NCBI GenBank assembly: GCA_963759115.1
Contig: CAVWXT010000006.1
Location: 930,001 to 994,000 of the forward strand
DNA length: 64,000 nucleotides
From: CAVWXT01 sp963759115
Lineage (GTDB): Bacteria; Planctomycetota; Planctomycetia; Pirellulales; Thermoguttaceae
Reading direction: 5' to 3'
The notes beneath the pieces are model-generated. The model was not told where the DNA came from, searched no databases, and worked only from the letters and a program-made list of their open reading frames with translations. The position numbers and the translations under genes were made by a program. Shown here piece after piece: positions 48,988 through 58,646 of this stretch (positions are counted from its first letter, which is position 1; each line of letters begins with the position of its first letter).

Positions 48988-50386
48988 ATGATGATCGCCA
49001 CAGCCAAGAAGGCATGCGGTTTCGGAGCGTTGGTATTTCTTTCCACGGCGTTTTGGTCTGGCATAGCGGGATACGTCTCCGCCGCCGACTTCCAACAGCA
49101 GCTCCAACCGGTCCCCCACGCGGCGGCTACGATGGGCCAGCCGCCGGTCGGCGGCTATTCCGAAGGTGCGACGCTGCAGGAGAATACCACCGTCAGTGCC
49201 GACGAGGCTGAGTTCGCCGGCCTGCCAATCTGTAGCCCTCCGGGCCGATTCTGGCTGCGGGCCGACTACCTGATGTGGTGGACCGGCGGCAGGCGGCTGC
49301 CGCCCCTGGTGACCACCAGCCCCCAGGGAACTGCCCAGGCCAATGCCGGCGTGTTGAGCGATCCGAACACGCGGATCCTCTTCGGCGGCGACACGGTCGG
49401 CGATGAAGGCCGCTCCGGCTACCGCACAACCATCGGAATGTGGCTCGACAACTGCCACGTCTGGAACCTGGAGTTCGATTACTTCAACCTGGGCGAACAA
49501 CCGCGCAGGCTTTCAGAGCGGATTCTCCACCGGCGATCCCATCCTCGCCCGGCCGTTCTTCGACGTCCAGAACAATCTACAGGCCAGCGAATTGGTGGCG
49601 TTTCCCGGCGTGGTCTCGGGATCGGTGGACGTGGCCACCAAGGACTACTTCCAGTCGGCGGGCGCCGCCATCAGCTACAATCTGTGTTCCTGCAATGCGT
49701 GCTGCGACCCTTGTGACCCGTACGATGGTCCGGGCGTGGGAGCATGTGGTCTGCCCGTGCTGTACGGCTGTCGAACGGACCTGTTGGTCGGCTTTCGGTA
49801 CTACAACCTTAGCGATGCCGTGGGGATTCACGAGAACCTGATCACGTCGGTGCCGGATCCTACGCATCCGACTGCCACCAACAACGCGACCTTTGACATC
49901 CACGACAACTTCCACGCCCGCAACGACTTCTACGGGAGCGAAGTCGGGTTGCGGACCGAGTTGTATCGGGGCCGGTGGTCGCTTGACATTCTGACCAAGA
50001 TTGCGATGGGCAATACCCACCAGGTGGTAACCATCGGCGGTCAGACCATGGTGACAGCCCCGGACCAAACGCCACAAATCTACAATGCCGGGACGCTGGC
50101 CCTCGCCACCAATTCCGGCACCTTTAACCGCGACTCCTTCACCTTGATCCCGCAGTTGGGCGTGGAAGTGGGCTTCCAGGTGAACTGCCACTGGCGGGCG
50201 TACGTCGGCTACGACATCCTGTACTGGGGCTCCGTCGTACAGGCCGGCGAACAGATCGACCTGAACGTCGATCCGCGGAACATCCCGCCCGCACAGGCTG
50301 GCGGCCTGCCGTTCCCGGCCTTCCCCGGCCGCACGAGCTCCTTCTCGGCGCAAGGGATCAACGTGGGGACGGAGTTCCGCTTCTAA
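48988..50386 (+). CDS. BBP7-family outer-membrane beta-barrel protein (one indel)
   Basis: About 465 aa. A strong AAGGGGGGG site precedes the double ATG at 48988. Signal peptide (ALVFLSTAFWSGIAGYVSAA), then FWLRADYLMWWTGGRRLPPL, the opening characteristic of the BBP7 (PF07585-like) family first described in planctomycetes. One frame change near 49505 joins NLEFDYFNLGEQP to AGFQSGFSTGDPIL. The rest alternates as barrel strands (GRRTDLLVGFRYYNL-like, YGSEVGLRTELYRGRWSLDI, WRAYVGYDILYWGSV), ending in INVGTEFRF with the terminal phenylalanine typical of outer-membrane barrels. A cysteine-rich loop (CSCNACCDPCDP) is present. Confidence 0.87.
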
Positions 50387-50493
50387 GCACCCGTCCAGCA
50401 ACATCTCCGCGATTTGGCCCCCGGAGCGGACTTCAATCCGCCTAAACGGGGCGAATTCCGCTCTGAGGTTGTGAATTCTCCCAGAAACACCGC

Positions 50494-50566
50494 TGTGGGA
50501 GGCGACTCCAGTCGCCGAATGTGCGACGCAACACTGGAAATTCGGCGACTGGAGTCGCCTCCTACA
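50494..50566. repeat. GGCGACTCCAGTCGCC palindromic element (family 3)
   Basis: 73 bp, same 25-bp arms as 31299-31371, here between genes, about 130 bp before the start of the 1338-aa gene. Confidence 0.9.
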
Positions 50567-50697
50567 AACAATTCACAACCTCTCTGCGAGCTTGTGCGGG
50601 GGCAGGTTCCCACGTTCCCACGTTCCCGCCTGCCCGCTGGACCGGATCGCCGGCAGGACATATCATAGGGGGCTTGCTCCTGGGAGGAAGCCCTGTA

Positions 50698-53600
50698 ATG
50701 GACCGTAAGAGGCCAAGTGACGACGTGTCCCGCGTCAGTCAGGAAATTCTCGGCCATTTGAACTTCTCTTCGGGTGCGCCAGATCCGCGGTTCCTCGGCA
50801 ATGTCAACACGCTGTTCGGCTGGATCGAAGCCGGCTTGTCGGCAGGGGAACCGGCCTGGCGAGCCCTCGGGGACGTGCTGCGCGCCGAGTTGCACGCGGT
50901 CGAGGGCGCCTCCGACGCCTTTCGCCAAGTCGAGCAGGCCAAGGCGGTGCTAAGGCTGGTGTTTGACGCCACCCTGCCGGCCTACCGGGAGTTCCACCAC
51001 GACCTGCTGTTTCATCAGACCGACGCGGCCTTGTTCCAGCCGTTCTTTGTCGGCCGGACGTGCGAGGCCGTTTTGCGGCAGGGAGGGCCGTGGGAGGAAA
51101 CCGACCGCATCGTGCGCGGCGCCTTGTTCCAGTTGAACGACTACCTGGGCCACCGGCCCGTGGCCGTGCTCCGCACGGAGCAGAAGCTTCAGCCGTACAA
51201 CCACGAATGGGTGCGGCCGATCCCGCTGTGGATTCGCGGGGCGGGGGCCGCGGTGGGCCCCTATCGCGAACTGGTGGAAGCCGCCCTGGCGATCCTCGAA
51301 GGCGCCGATCCCTCGATCCTCTTCGAGGCCCTGTTCTCGCTCGAACAACTCGACGAATTGTCCCTCGATCCGCGGGCGTACGACTTCGACCACCCCGTGA
51401 ACAAGCGGCCCAACTATTTGTTCGGCCAGTGGGACATGAACCGGCTGGACAACGCGGGCCGCTGCCGCCGGTTCGTCTTGCAGCAAGTGACGCTCGACGC
51501 CATGCTCGACCGTCTGGCCCACCGCGGGAAGGTCGCGCGCAAGCAGATGCTCTTCGAGGAGGCGGCCGTGCTGGCGGGGACCATGCTCATGGGGTCGGGC
51601 GTGAGCGGCAACCAGCCCGATGCTCACAATTCCACGGTCACGTTGGCCACGCTGGTGCAGAAGATCGCGGGCTACCGCGACGCCTTCTATGAGGAACTGC
51701 TGGGAAAACTGACCGGCCCACACGCCGCGCGGCTGCGGGCCGAGGCGCTTGCGCTGCACCAGCCTTTGGGCGGCGCGCGGCAGCACTTCAATCAGTTCTT
51801 GGCAAGCCGCCGGGCCCAGCAGTTGCAGCACGTCCACGTCGCACAACTGTTCGCCTCGATCGGCTATAGCGAAGCGGCGGCGCGGGAGGCCGCCGTGGTG
51901 CCGGTGGCTTCGGCCCGCATGACCTGCGAGATGCGTTGTCGCCTGGCTTCCGCCCACCTGGCGGTGGATCGAGGCCGACTCGACGAGGCGGCCGCCCAAT
52001 TGCCGCCGGTCGAGGATCTGCTCCACCGGGCCATCGAGTGCGGAGCGATGATCGACCCCTGGAACATCCTGGGATTCGGCAGCCAGTACAGCCTGTTTCC
52101 GGCCATCGAAAACAGCGTCCACGACCATCGTGCCGATGAATTGCTCGACATGATGGGCGACATCTTTGCGCTCTATGTACGGGTTCACAAAGCGGCGGCG
52201 GCAACCGGCGACATCGCCCTGCAACAATCACTATCGCAGAACCTGACCCCCCTGGCCCAATGGTGGGACAAGTTTGCCACCGCCGAGATCGGTTCGGTCG
52301 AGGGCATCTCCGGCCAGGCCACCCTCGAATCGGCCGAACGCGTCGCCGCCGCGCTGCGGGCCTGGCACGAAGGCGGCGCCGCCGCCGGCGACCTGGCCTT
52401 CTGGCGGCAGCACGTCGACGAGTTTCGCTCGCCCAAGGCTTACGCCCTGGTCATCGAAACCCTGTTGGACCGCCGCGATCCGGTGGCGGCCATGGCGCTG
52501 TTGGTGCAGTGGCTCAGCCAGGCCGAGGAGATTCCGCTGGCAGAGGAGGACTACTCGTTCCACGAACTGGCGCTGATCTGGATGGAGGACCTCTGGCGCG
52601 GCGACGATCAGGGGCGTAGCGGCGAGGCGGGCGAGAAGGCCGGCCCCGGCGCGCCCGACGGGCAACGCTGGCCGCTGGCCCGGAAGTTTCTCGACTACCT
52701 CGAAGCCAACGCCGAAGAATATTCGCGCGTGCCCCGCTTTGAAATGGCTGCCGAAGGCGAGGGAGACGATACGGCCGTGGATGAACCGGATTCCGGCGAT
52801 GAGGACGACCTCTTCGGCGCGGCCTACGAAGATGTGACTTATCGCGACAGCACCGACGACGGCATCGAAAGTGAACTGTCCGACGGCGGCAGCGAAAACG
52901 CCACCGACTTCGAACTGGTGGGCGAGGCCGAGCGGATCGTAAATCGCCTCTACTTTCTTACCACCGTGGCCCAATTGTGGAGGCTCTGCGCCACGGCCTC
53001 TGCGCCGGGCGGCGTGGCCGACCGCGACGAGGTGTTGGCCGGCTGGCTCCGCCAGGCGGCGCGCAACTACCAGCAGTTGATGGAGTTGCTGGCCGCGGTG
53101 CATCGCTACCGGATACCGCCGCCGCGCGGCACGCACGAGTCGCTGGTCGAGTTCGATCAGCGGCGGAGCGTCAAGGAGACGCTGCTCGAGGAGATCATCG
53201 ACGCCTGCGCGGAGACGGCCGACGCCGCCCGCATGATCCGCGTATCGATGGGGAATCCCCCGCTGCCGACCGGCGCGGGCGAGTGGGAGCGGCACGCGGA
53301 GGAGGTTTTGGCGGCCTTGCTGCGCGGCGACGTGGCCGGGGTGCGCCGCGGCTGGCCCAAGCTGCTGCGGACGCTGGACCGGCAGCCGTTCCTGTACGTG
53401 GCCCTCGGCCGGGGCGGCAACCCGCAGCGGATCGTGGCCTCGCGCGGCCTCCAGTACGTGCTGCGCCGGCTGTTGACCTATCTGCCCCGGCTGGGGTTGC
53501 TGACCGAAACCTGCCGCCTGTTGGAAGCCGCCCAACGCATGGAAACCCGGCATCCGGTGGGGGCGGGCGGCATCACCGAGTTCGACCGCGTGTTCGAGAT

Positions 53601-54714
53601 CGGCTGCAAGGCCCTCACCGAATGCCTGGCCGTCTCATCCGCCCAATGGCGCGCCGGGAAGAAGGGGACGCCGCCCCATCGCGCCGAGCCGGCCGCCTTT
53701 TCTCGCCGGGCCGACGCCGAGTTGATCGGTTGCCTCGAACAGGCCGTCGAAGTGTTGCTCCGCTGCTGGTTGATGCACAGCGGCGGCGTGCGGCTCTCCG
53801 TGCTCGAGGCCGTCGGCGACCAGGAACGCTGGCGCCGGCTGAGGCAATTCATCGAACGTTATGGCGGCGATCTGTTCACGCAACGGTTCATGAACTTGGG
53901 AAACCTCCGCGGCATTCTGCACCAGGGCGTGTCGGAATACCTGAAGAACCTGCAAGACGAGCCCGACGCCGACGAGCCGTTCCGTCTCATCACCGAACTC
54001 GACGGCGCCATTCCCCTGGATGAAGCCGCGCACTGGCTGGGAGTGGCCATCGAGGCGGCCGTCGAGAACTATGCCGAGTACGTGGACTACAACAGCATCA
54101 CGACGCAGTCGGACCGCGGCGACATGCTGTACACGCTGCTGGATTTCCTGCGGCTGCGGGCGAGTTACGACCGGCTGGCCTGGAACCTGCGGCCGGTGGT
54201 GTTGGCCCACCGGGTGCTGGTGCGCTGGGACCGCCAGGAGGCCGCGGAGATCTGGCGCAAGGCCGTCGCCGAGCGGACGGCCCGCATTGCCGAGGAGCAC
54301 CTGAAGCGGTTCGAGCGGCTGTGCAAGAAGTACGGCATGCGGCTGCCCAGCATCGCCGAAAGTTTGAGCGAGCGGTTCGTGCGGCCGTTGGAGATCGAGC
54401 GGCTGTGTGCCCTGGTTCGGCCGGCCATCGACGAGATCCGCGGCGGCGGCGAGCCGGCCGCGCTGCCAGAGCTGGAGAAGGAGATCAATCGTTTCATGCA
54501 GGGGCCCGCCGGCGCCGGTTTTGAGTTGCCCCGTTGGCTCGAGGCCCTCGAACAGGAATTGGAGCAGGTCCGCTGGCAGTCGACGGAGGGAGAGGAAGAG
54601 TCGATGGACCCGAACGTACACTTGCCCCAGGTGCGGCTCTCCCGCGCCGAGATCGAAAAGCAGCTCCGGCAGATGCTCGGCGAAGGGACGGGCTGGGTGT
54701 TGGGCGACAGGTAG
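50698..54714 (+). CDS. Large conserved-type protein of unknown function (1338 aa)
   Basis: The open frame extends upstream through the family 3 palindrome, but ATG 50698 has GGGAGGAAG about 8 bases before it and is the likely start. No signal peptide or membrane helix is evident. The protein is mostly helical with many Ala/Leu/Arg heptads, and has one striking acidic island around residues 690-745 (DEPDSGDEDDLFGA, SELSDGGSENATDF). No catalytic motif that I recognise. It is uninterrupted over 4 kb in a region full of indels, which argues for a real and maintained gene. It follows the BBP7 gene by about 310 bp on the same strand. Confidence 0.75.
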   Translation: MDRKRPSDDVSRVSQEILGHLNFSSGAPDPRFLGNVNTLFGWIEAGLSAGEPAWRALGDVLRAELHAVEGASDAFRQVEQAKAVLRLVFDATLPAYREFHHDLLFHQTDAALFQPFFVGRTCEAVLRQGGPWEETDRIVRGALFQLNDYLGHRPVAVLRTEQKLQPYNHEWVRPIPLWIRGAGAAVGPYRELVEAALAILEGADPSILFEALFSLEQLDELSLDPRAYDFDHPVNKRPNYLFGQWDMNRLDNAGRCRRFVLQQVTLDAMLDRLAHRGKVARKQMLFEEAAVLAGTMLMGSGVSGNQPDAHNSTVTLATLVQKIAGYRDAFYEELLGKLTGPHAARLRAEALALHQPLGGARQHFNQFLASRRAQQLQHVHVAQLFASIGYSEAAAREAAVVPVASARMTCEMRCRLASAHLAVDRGRLDEAAAQLPPVEDLLHRAIECGAMIDPWNILGFGSQYSLFPAIENSVHDHRADELLDMMGDIFALYVRVHKAAAATGDIALQQSLSQNLTPLAQWWDKFATAEIGSVEGISGQATLESAERVAAALRAWHEGGAAAGDLAFWRQHVDEFRSPKAYALVIETLLDRRDPVAAMALLVQWLSQAEEIPLAEEDYSFHELALIWMEDLWRGDDQGRSGEAGEKAGPGAPDGQRWPLARKFLDYLEANAEEYSRVPRFEMAAEGEGDDTAVDEPDSGDEDDLFGAAYEDVTYRDSTDDGIESELSDGGSENATDFELVGEAERIVNRLYFLTTVAQLWRLCATASAPGGVADRDEVLAGWLRQAARNYQQLMELLAAVHRYRIPPPRGTHESLVEFDQRRSVKETLLEEIIDACAETADAARMIRVSMGNPPLPTGAGEWERHAEEVLAALLRGDVAGVRRGWPKLLRTLDRQPFLYVALGRGGNPQRIVASRGLQYVLRRLLTYLPRLGLLTETCRLLEAAQRMETRHPVGAGGITEFDRVFEIGCKALTECLAVSSAQWRAGKKGTPPHRAEPAAFSRRADAELIGCLEQAVEVLLRCWLMHSGGVRLSVLEAVGDQERWRRLRQFIERYGGDLFTQRFMNLGNLRGILHQGVSEYLKNLQDEPDADEPFRLITELDGAIPLDEAAHWLGVAIEAAVENYAEYVDYNSITTQSDRGDMLYTLLDFLRLRASYDRLAWNLRPVVLAHRVLVRWDRQEAAEIWRKAVAERTARIAEEHLKRFERLCKKYGMRLPSIAESLSERFVRPLEIERLCALVRPAIDEIRGGGEPAALPELEKEINRFMQGPAGAGFELPRWLEALEQELEQVRWQSTEGEEESMDPNVHLPQVRLSRAEIEKQLRQMLGEGTGWVLGDR

Positions 54715-54720
54715 CAGTCC

Positions 54721-54805
54721 GTTGAAAAAGGGGACTGGCTCCGAACGGACAAGCGAAAACCCCGCGAGAAACAATGGTCGTGAGGTGCCTGTCCCCTTTT
54801 TCAAC
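54721..54805. repeat. GGGGAC-type palindromic element (family 1)
   Basis: 85 bp, starting 6 bases after the 1338-aa gene stop, with ends GTTGAAAAAGGGGACTGGCT and CCCCTTTTTCAAC; a probable terminator by position. Confidence 0.85.
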
Positions 54806-54887
54806 GCGTGTTGCGTTGGGAACTTGGGCAAGGCGTAAGTCCAATGACATCGGTTGGCGCCGTGCAATTGTGCGTTCGCCGGCCCGT

Positions 54888-54970
54888 GTAGACGCGGCAT
54901 CTTGCCGCGTCATCTCGGTACGAGGCATCGCTGTTGGAACCGGCCTGAAGCGGCAAGATGCCGCTTCTAC
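54888..54970. repeat. GCGGCAAGATGCCGC palindromic element (family 2)
   Basis: 83 bp; same ends as 15290-15370 and 24476-24547. Confidence 0.85.
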
Positions 54971-55252
54971 GACCCAGCTCTGTGAACGGTTACGGAAATC
55001 TCGGGCGCGAAGTGATCGCCGCCGTGCGACGTTCCAATTGTCAAACAACAGCGGGACCGCCGCGGGCGCCGCAGCAGCGCGGGCCCAGCCCGGAAACTAT
55101 ACATACGTTTATTTAGCAAGAGCCGGCCGTGATTTCAAGAGGAGTTTTTGTGCCACTCGGGGCAAATTCGACGGTCAGAATTGACGGCACCATCGCGTAC
55201 CGCCGGAACACTCCCCGTGCGCGGCGGTAACCCCAGTCGCGTAGTCGCGTAG

Positions 55253-55273
55253 GTCAGGCACCCCGTGCCTGAC
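55253..55273. repeat. GTCAGGCACCCCGTGCCTGAC palindrome
   Basis: A 21-bp palindrome that recurs in reversed form at 55693-55713; the two bracket the small gene at 55310-55669. Confidence 0.75.
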
Positions 55274-55309
55274 ACCAAGCTGACAACAAGCAGCGAACTA
55301 GACCAGAGG

Positions 55310-55669
55310 TCAGTCCGGCAGCAACAACACCTCGGCCTCTCCAGTATCTTTTACCATTGCATGGGCGGCAGGAGGGTAGCTGTGTTCGCGACTCACGCTA
55401 ACTAACCATTGTCCTCCCGCGTCTGGCCCCTGTTCCGTGATACTCACACTAACATGAACGTCTAGCAGTTGTGGGTTGTCCTTTTCGAGTACCTTGAGAC
55501 CTGCCTCGCACGCCTGAACGATGCTCGCTCTCCGAAGTGCTCTCTCATCCTTGATCCCCGCAAGATAAGTGTTGGTACTATCCGTCTGTCGCGAAAAGAA
55601 CAGCGTCAGAGAAAACAGCAGTAGCAAAAGTAACCCAGCCGCAAGCGTTATGATCGAATTGCGAGTCAT
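55310..55669 (-). CDS. Small membrane-anchored protein, unknown
   Basis: 119 aa from ATG 55669. One N-terminal membrane helix (ITLAAGLLLLLLFSLTLFF) then a soluble alpha/beta part (VQACEAGLKVLEKDNPQLLD, WLVSVSREHSYPP). No family recognised. Palindromes flank it on both sides (55253-55273, 55693-55713), so it could have been moved as a cassette. Confidence 0.6.
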   Translation of the reverse strand: MTRNSIITLAAGLLLLLLFSLTLFFSRQTDSTNTYLAGIKDERALRRASIVQACEAGLKVLEKDNPQLLDVHVSVSITEQGPDAGGQWLVSVSREHSYPPAAHAMVKDTGEAEVLLLPD

Positions 55670-55692
55670 AGGGTTTCCCTTTCAGGCGAACT

Positions 55693-55713
55693 GTCAGGCA
55701 CGGGGTGCCTGAC
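55693..55713. repeat. GTCAGGCACGGGGTGCCTGAC palindrome
   Basis: Partner of 55253-55273. Confidence 0.75.
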
Positions 55714-55721
55714 CTACTTGC

Positions 55722-56366
55722 CTATACTCCGCACCGGCAGACCCAAACCAACATAGTCAACAATAACGCACAACCGCCGACGAACGCCCCAGCAAATACG
55801 AGAGATCCCTCCTCCCAGTCGTACTGGTCGCTGCCGTTGACCAACACGCCGATCACCAGGACGAACATTGCAACACCATACAACACCGTTGGAAACAGCG
55901 GGAGAGCAAGCAAGAAATGGTTCGTTTGCCACGCCCAATCGTACCATTCAGAACTGTGGGACTTCGCGTCGGTGGCTCTCGTGTTCACAGGCTGGATGAA
56001 CACAAGCATTACCAGCACAAGAGACAGGGCCGCACACCAGGAAATTGTGGCAGCCCGCATACACGAGGGAATGGAAACATCAGAATAGCTTGTGCCACGG
56101 ACGTCAGACACTTGTCGGACCGCACCGATGGTAGTCAACGGGCGAGGAGGATGTGGTTGGGACCGGCGATCATATTGGCCACGCCGGGCCACGTCGCCCA
56201 ATACCTCGAAGGCCGCTTGGATATCCATGAACTTCTGTCGGGCCGCCTCATCGTCGGGTTTCAAGTCGGGATGGTTCTCGCGTACCAATCTCAGGTACGC
56301 CTCCCGGATTATCGCCTGTGACGCGGTGCGACGAACACCCAAGATCGCGTAGCAGTCTTTGGTCAT
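55722..56366 (-). CDS. J-domain (DnaJ-like) membrane protein
   Basis: 214 aa from ATG 56366, with GGGGAG about 8 bases upstream. The J domain occupies residues 1-70: CYAILGVRRTASQAIIREAY, the invariant HPD at 32-34 (ENHPDLKP), then FMDIQAAFEVLGD. After a linker there are three membrane helices (SLVLVMLVFIQPV, LLALPLFPTVLYGVAMFVLV, and the C-terminal ALLLTMLVWVC). It should recruit a DnaK-type chaperone to the membrane; no dnaK is nearby. The start region is duplicated at 56763-56815. Confidence 0.85.
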   Translation of the reverse strand: MTKDCYAILGVRRTASQAIIREAYLRLVRENHPDLKPDDEAARQKFMDIQAAFEVLGDVARRGQYDRRSQPHPPRPLTTIGAVRQVSDVRGTSYSDVSIPSCMRAATISWCAALSLVLVMLVFIQPVNTRATDAKSHSSEWYDWAWQTNHFLLALPLFPTVLYGVAMFVLVIGVLVNGSDQYDWEEGSLVFAGAFVGGCALLLTMLVWVCRCGV

Positions 56367-56400
56367 GGCACTTCTCCCCGACCCTACGCTACCACCAGCA
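56348..56400. repeat. Duplicated dnaJ start region, copy 1
   Basis: 53 bp covering the ribosome site, start codon and first codons (MTKDCYA) of the J-domain gene; about 87 percent identical to 56763-56815. Confidence 0.8.
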
Positions 56401-56464
56401 CCGCACGAGCGGACAACCAAGGTAGGCATGGCTCGATGGCCAGCCGCGCCTCGTCAACTGCTAC

Positions 56465-56527
56465 AACTCATCGTACTCAGCCCTCGACGGCTCTACAATC
56501 CCCGACTGTCGCGGGGGCGTGCTCGGA
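56465..56527. repeat. 63-bp direct repeat, copy 1
   Basis: Nearly identical to 57630-57692 (two or three differences). Contains CCCGACTGTCGCGGGGG, a small hairpin. Confidence 0.85.
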
Positions 56528-56574
56528 GCATGGGCTCCCCGAAGGCGAAGGCGACGAAGGGCCAGCGGAATCGC

Positions 56575-56815
<241 letters not shown>

Positions 56816-56904
56816 TTGCCTGGTCCACTGCTCGCTGGCCCGGTGCTTGCCAACGGGAATGAGTGCTGACCGCAAAGCGGTTTCGCCGTAGACGAACACG
56901 GCGG

Positions 56905-57552
56905 CTACTGTTCGTTGTCCGTACTCGTCTGTTTCTCTGGGTATGGTTCAAGCAATCCTACGAGCCGCTTTCTCAGCGTCTCACATTCATCCCTGGTAGC
57001 ATCGGACAAGAAGGAGGCAGCTCCCAAATCGGTCGGCTGGACATAGACCGCTAGCCCGGCATAATGGCCGTCAGGTATCGGGTGCAACGACGTTTCCAGG
57101 CGTCTATACTCAGACTCATCTCCGTAGCATCTCTTCATCTCTCGGCGGACAGGGGCGTTCTCCTCGATCATCCCCTGCACTTGACCAGGGGCAAGTTGCT
57201 CTCTGACGCTCAGAGTGATCCGGTAGTCGAACTTGACCACGTGGCGACGCAAATAGTGGTCCTCGCTTTCACCACGTTCTGGTCCATGTTGTTGCATCAC
57301 GTTTACGAAGACCGGCGACTCCTTCCTACGCAGCACGATGTCGCGTCCGGAGCGTTGGCACGTCCAGTCCTGGGGCAGGATGGCCACAACCGCGACGGCG
57401 AGCTGGGCCGCAACTTGGCGTTGTGGCATCTGCACGGCAACCCAAACTCCGATGCTCGCCAGAAGCACGATCAGCAGCATCGTCCCCAGGCTGTACTGGA
57501 GCCAGCGGTGTTTGCGGGTGGGTGAAACGAGCGGGGGTTCTGTTTGGCTCAT
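56905..57552 (-). CDS. Membrane-anchored protein of unknown function
   Basis: 215 aa from ATG 57552. After a basic N-terminus the helix YSLGTMLLIVLLASIGVWVA is of the QFSLRTLL type common in planctomycete membrane proteins. The soluble part (RRKESPVFVNVMQQHGPERG, FDYRITLSVREQLAPGQVQG, HYAGLAVYVQPTD) is not recognised. Single gene between repeat-rich spacers. Confidence 0.65.
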   Translation of the reverse strand: MSQTEPPLVSPTRKHRWLQYSLGTMLLIVLLASIGVWVAVQMPQRQVAAQLAVAVVAILPQDWTCQRSGRDIVLRRKESPVFVNVMQQHGPERGESEDHYLRRHVVKFDYRITLSVREQLAPGQVQGMIEENAPVRREMKRCYGDESEYRRLETSLHPIPDGHYAGLAVYVQPTDLGAASFLSDATRDECETLRKRLVGLLEPYPEKQTSTDNEQ

Positions 57553-57629
57553 GCTACGTCACTCGTCGCCGCCAAGAGAGGTCAATGTAGGTTACCAGGG
57601 CAATGCGAAGAACATTACCCCTCAACCTG

Positions 57630-57692
57630 AACTCATCGTACTCAGCCCTCGTCGGCTCTACAATCCCCGACTGTCGCGGGGGTGTGCTCGGA
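57630..57692. repeat. 63-bp direct repeat, copy 2
   Basis: Partner of 56465-56527, about 1.1 kb away in the same orientation. Confidence 0.85.
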
Positions 57693-57732
57693 ACGCGGAC
57701 AATCGCACGGCCCTAACTTCGAGCACCTCCGA

Positions 57733-57810
57733 ATGACCGACCAGCCCAAGTATCCCCGTTCGTTCCATGTCGTGGTCAAGCCGCTCGGATCGCTCTGCAA
57801 CCTCGACTGC
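57733..57810 (+). pseudogene. 5' fragment of a radical-SAM (anaerobic sulfatase-maturase-like) gene
   Basis: ATG 57733 begins a peptide ending FHVVVKPLGSLCNLDCD, which is the N-terminus of sulfatase-maturating radical-SAM enzymes up to the second cysteine of CxxxCxxC. The similarity stops dead at about 57810 and is followed by sequence that leads into the end of flhB on the other strand. This marks a junction where most of the maturase and the end of flhB have been lost. Confidence 0.6.
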
Positions 57811-57856
57811 GATTGCGCGGGCCGGCCGCCAGCCACGAACCGTGTCCGCCCGGCCG

Positions 57857-58633
57857 CTACTGCCCTTGCGGCCGCTCTCGCGACAGGTCGCGCTGCACCT
57901 GCTTCCGCCGGGCGATGACTTGCGGATTGCCTTCCAGGTTCCGCAACTCTTCCTGCAACTCTTGCGGCGTCATCTTGAGGTCTTGCTCGTGCCGCCACCA
58001 CTGGTAGGCGTAGTCCAGCAGTGCCAGAACCAACAGGGCCACGCCCACCCGCAGGGCCACGGCGAAGATGATCTGCGTCATTTGCGCGGCGAGCGCCTCG
58101 GGGGCCAGGTCGGTCAGGCCGAGGATGGCGTGGCGTTGGCCGTAAAGCACCACGCCCGCCACGCCCAGGACGGCGACGAGCTTGAAGACGCCGAAGCCCA
58201 GTTGCACCAGGCCGGCCGCCGAGAAGATGCGGCGCAGGCCTTGCAGCGGATCGAGCCGCATGAGGTCGAACGCCAGGCGTTGCGGCAGGAAGAGGAAGCC
58301 GATTTGCAGCACGTTGACCGCCACGCCCGCCAGGCAGAGCAGCCCGAGGATCGGCAGCAGGCAGCGGGCCAGTGCCCAGAGCGTGGTGGTTTCATGGCTG
58401 ACGACCGATTCGGCATCAATGGTGAGCCAGGGCTGGCCGCCCAGTTGGCTGCGGCAATAGTCGACGAAGAATGCCACCAGCCCGCCGCCGAGCATCGCCA
58501 ACACGGCCAGCCCCGCCAGCAGCATGGCGGCCGAGCCGAGGTCGTGGCTCTTGGCGACGTGGCCCTCGCGCCGGGCCTGTTGGCGGCGGTGCGGGGTCGG
58601 GTCCAGGGATTTTTCGCCGGAGTATTCGGCCAT
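57857..58633 (-). CDS. flhB: Flagellar export protein FlhB, C-terminally truncated
   Basis: 258 aa from ATG 58633. The N-terminus GEKSLDPTPHRRQQARREG and four membrane helices match FlhB, followed by the cytoplasmic linker MTPQELQEELRNLEGNPQVI. It then stops at QRDLSRERPQGQ. The usual FlhB continues ~100 residues with the self-cleaving NPTH domain that switches export substrate specificity; that domain is absent and no continuation is found in other frames before the maturase fragment. Either a deletion/rearrangement or an assembly join. In other bacteria flhA often follows; it is not here. The gene starts 13 bp after fliR. Confidence 0.85.
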   Translation of the reverse strand: MAEYSGEKSLDPTPHRRQQARREGHVAKSHDLGSAAMLLAGLAVLAMLGGGLVAFFVDYCRSQLGGQPWLTIDAESVVSHETTTLWALARCLLPILGLLCLAGVAVNVLQIGFLFLPQRLAFDLMRLDPLQGLRRIFSAAGLVQLGFGVFKLVAVLGVAGVVLYGQRHAILGLTDLAPEALAAQMTQIIFAVALRVGVALLVLALLDYAYQWWRHEQDLKMTPQELQEELRNLEGNPQVIARRKQVQRDLSRERPQGQ

Positions 58634-58646
58634 GGGAAGCGATCCC

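Larger units (their letters stand above)
54715..55309. other. Repeat-filled intergenic region
   Basis: No gene. Holds the family 1 element at 54721-54805, the family 2 element at 54888-54970 and a GTCAGGCACC/GGTGCCTGAC palindrome at 55253-55273. Confidence 0.6.

Noticed and set aside
50521..50697. Upstream start (ATG 50521) for the 1338-aa protein
   Set aside because: That extension is read from a family 3 palindrome, while ATG 50698 has a strong ribosome site.
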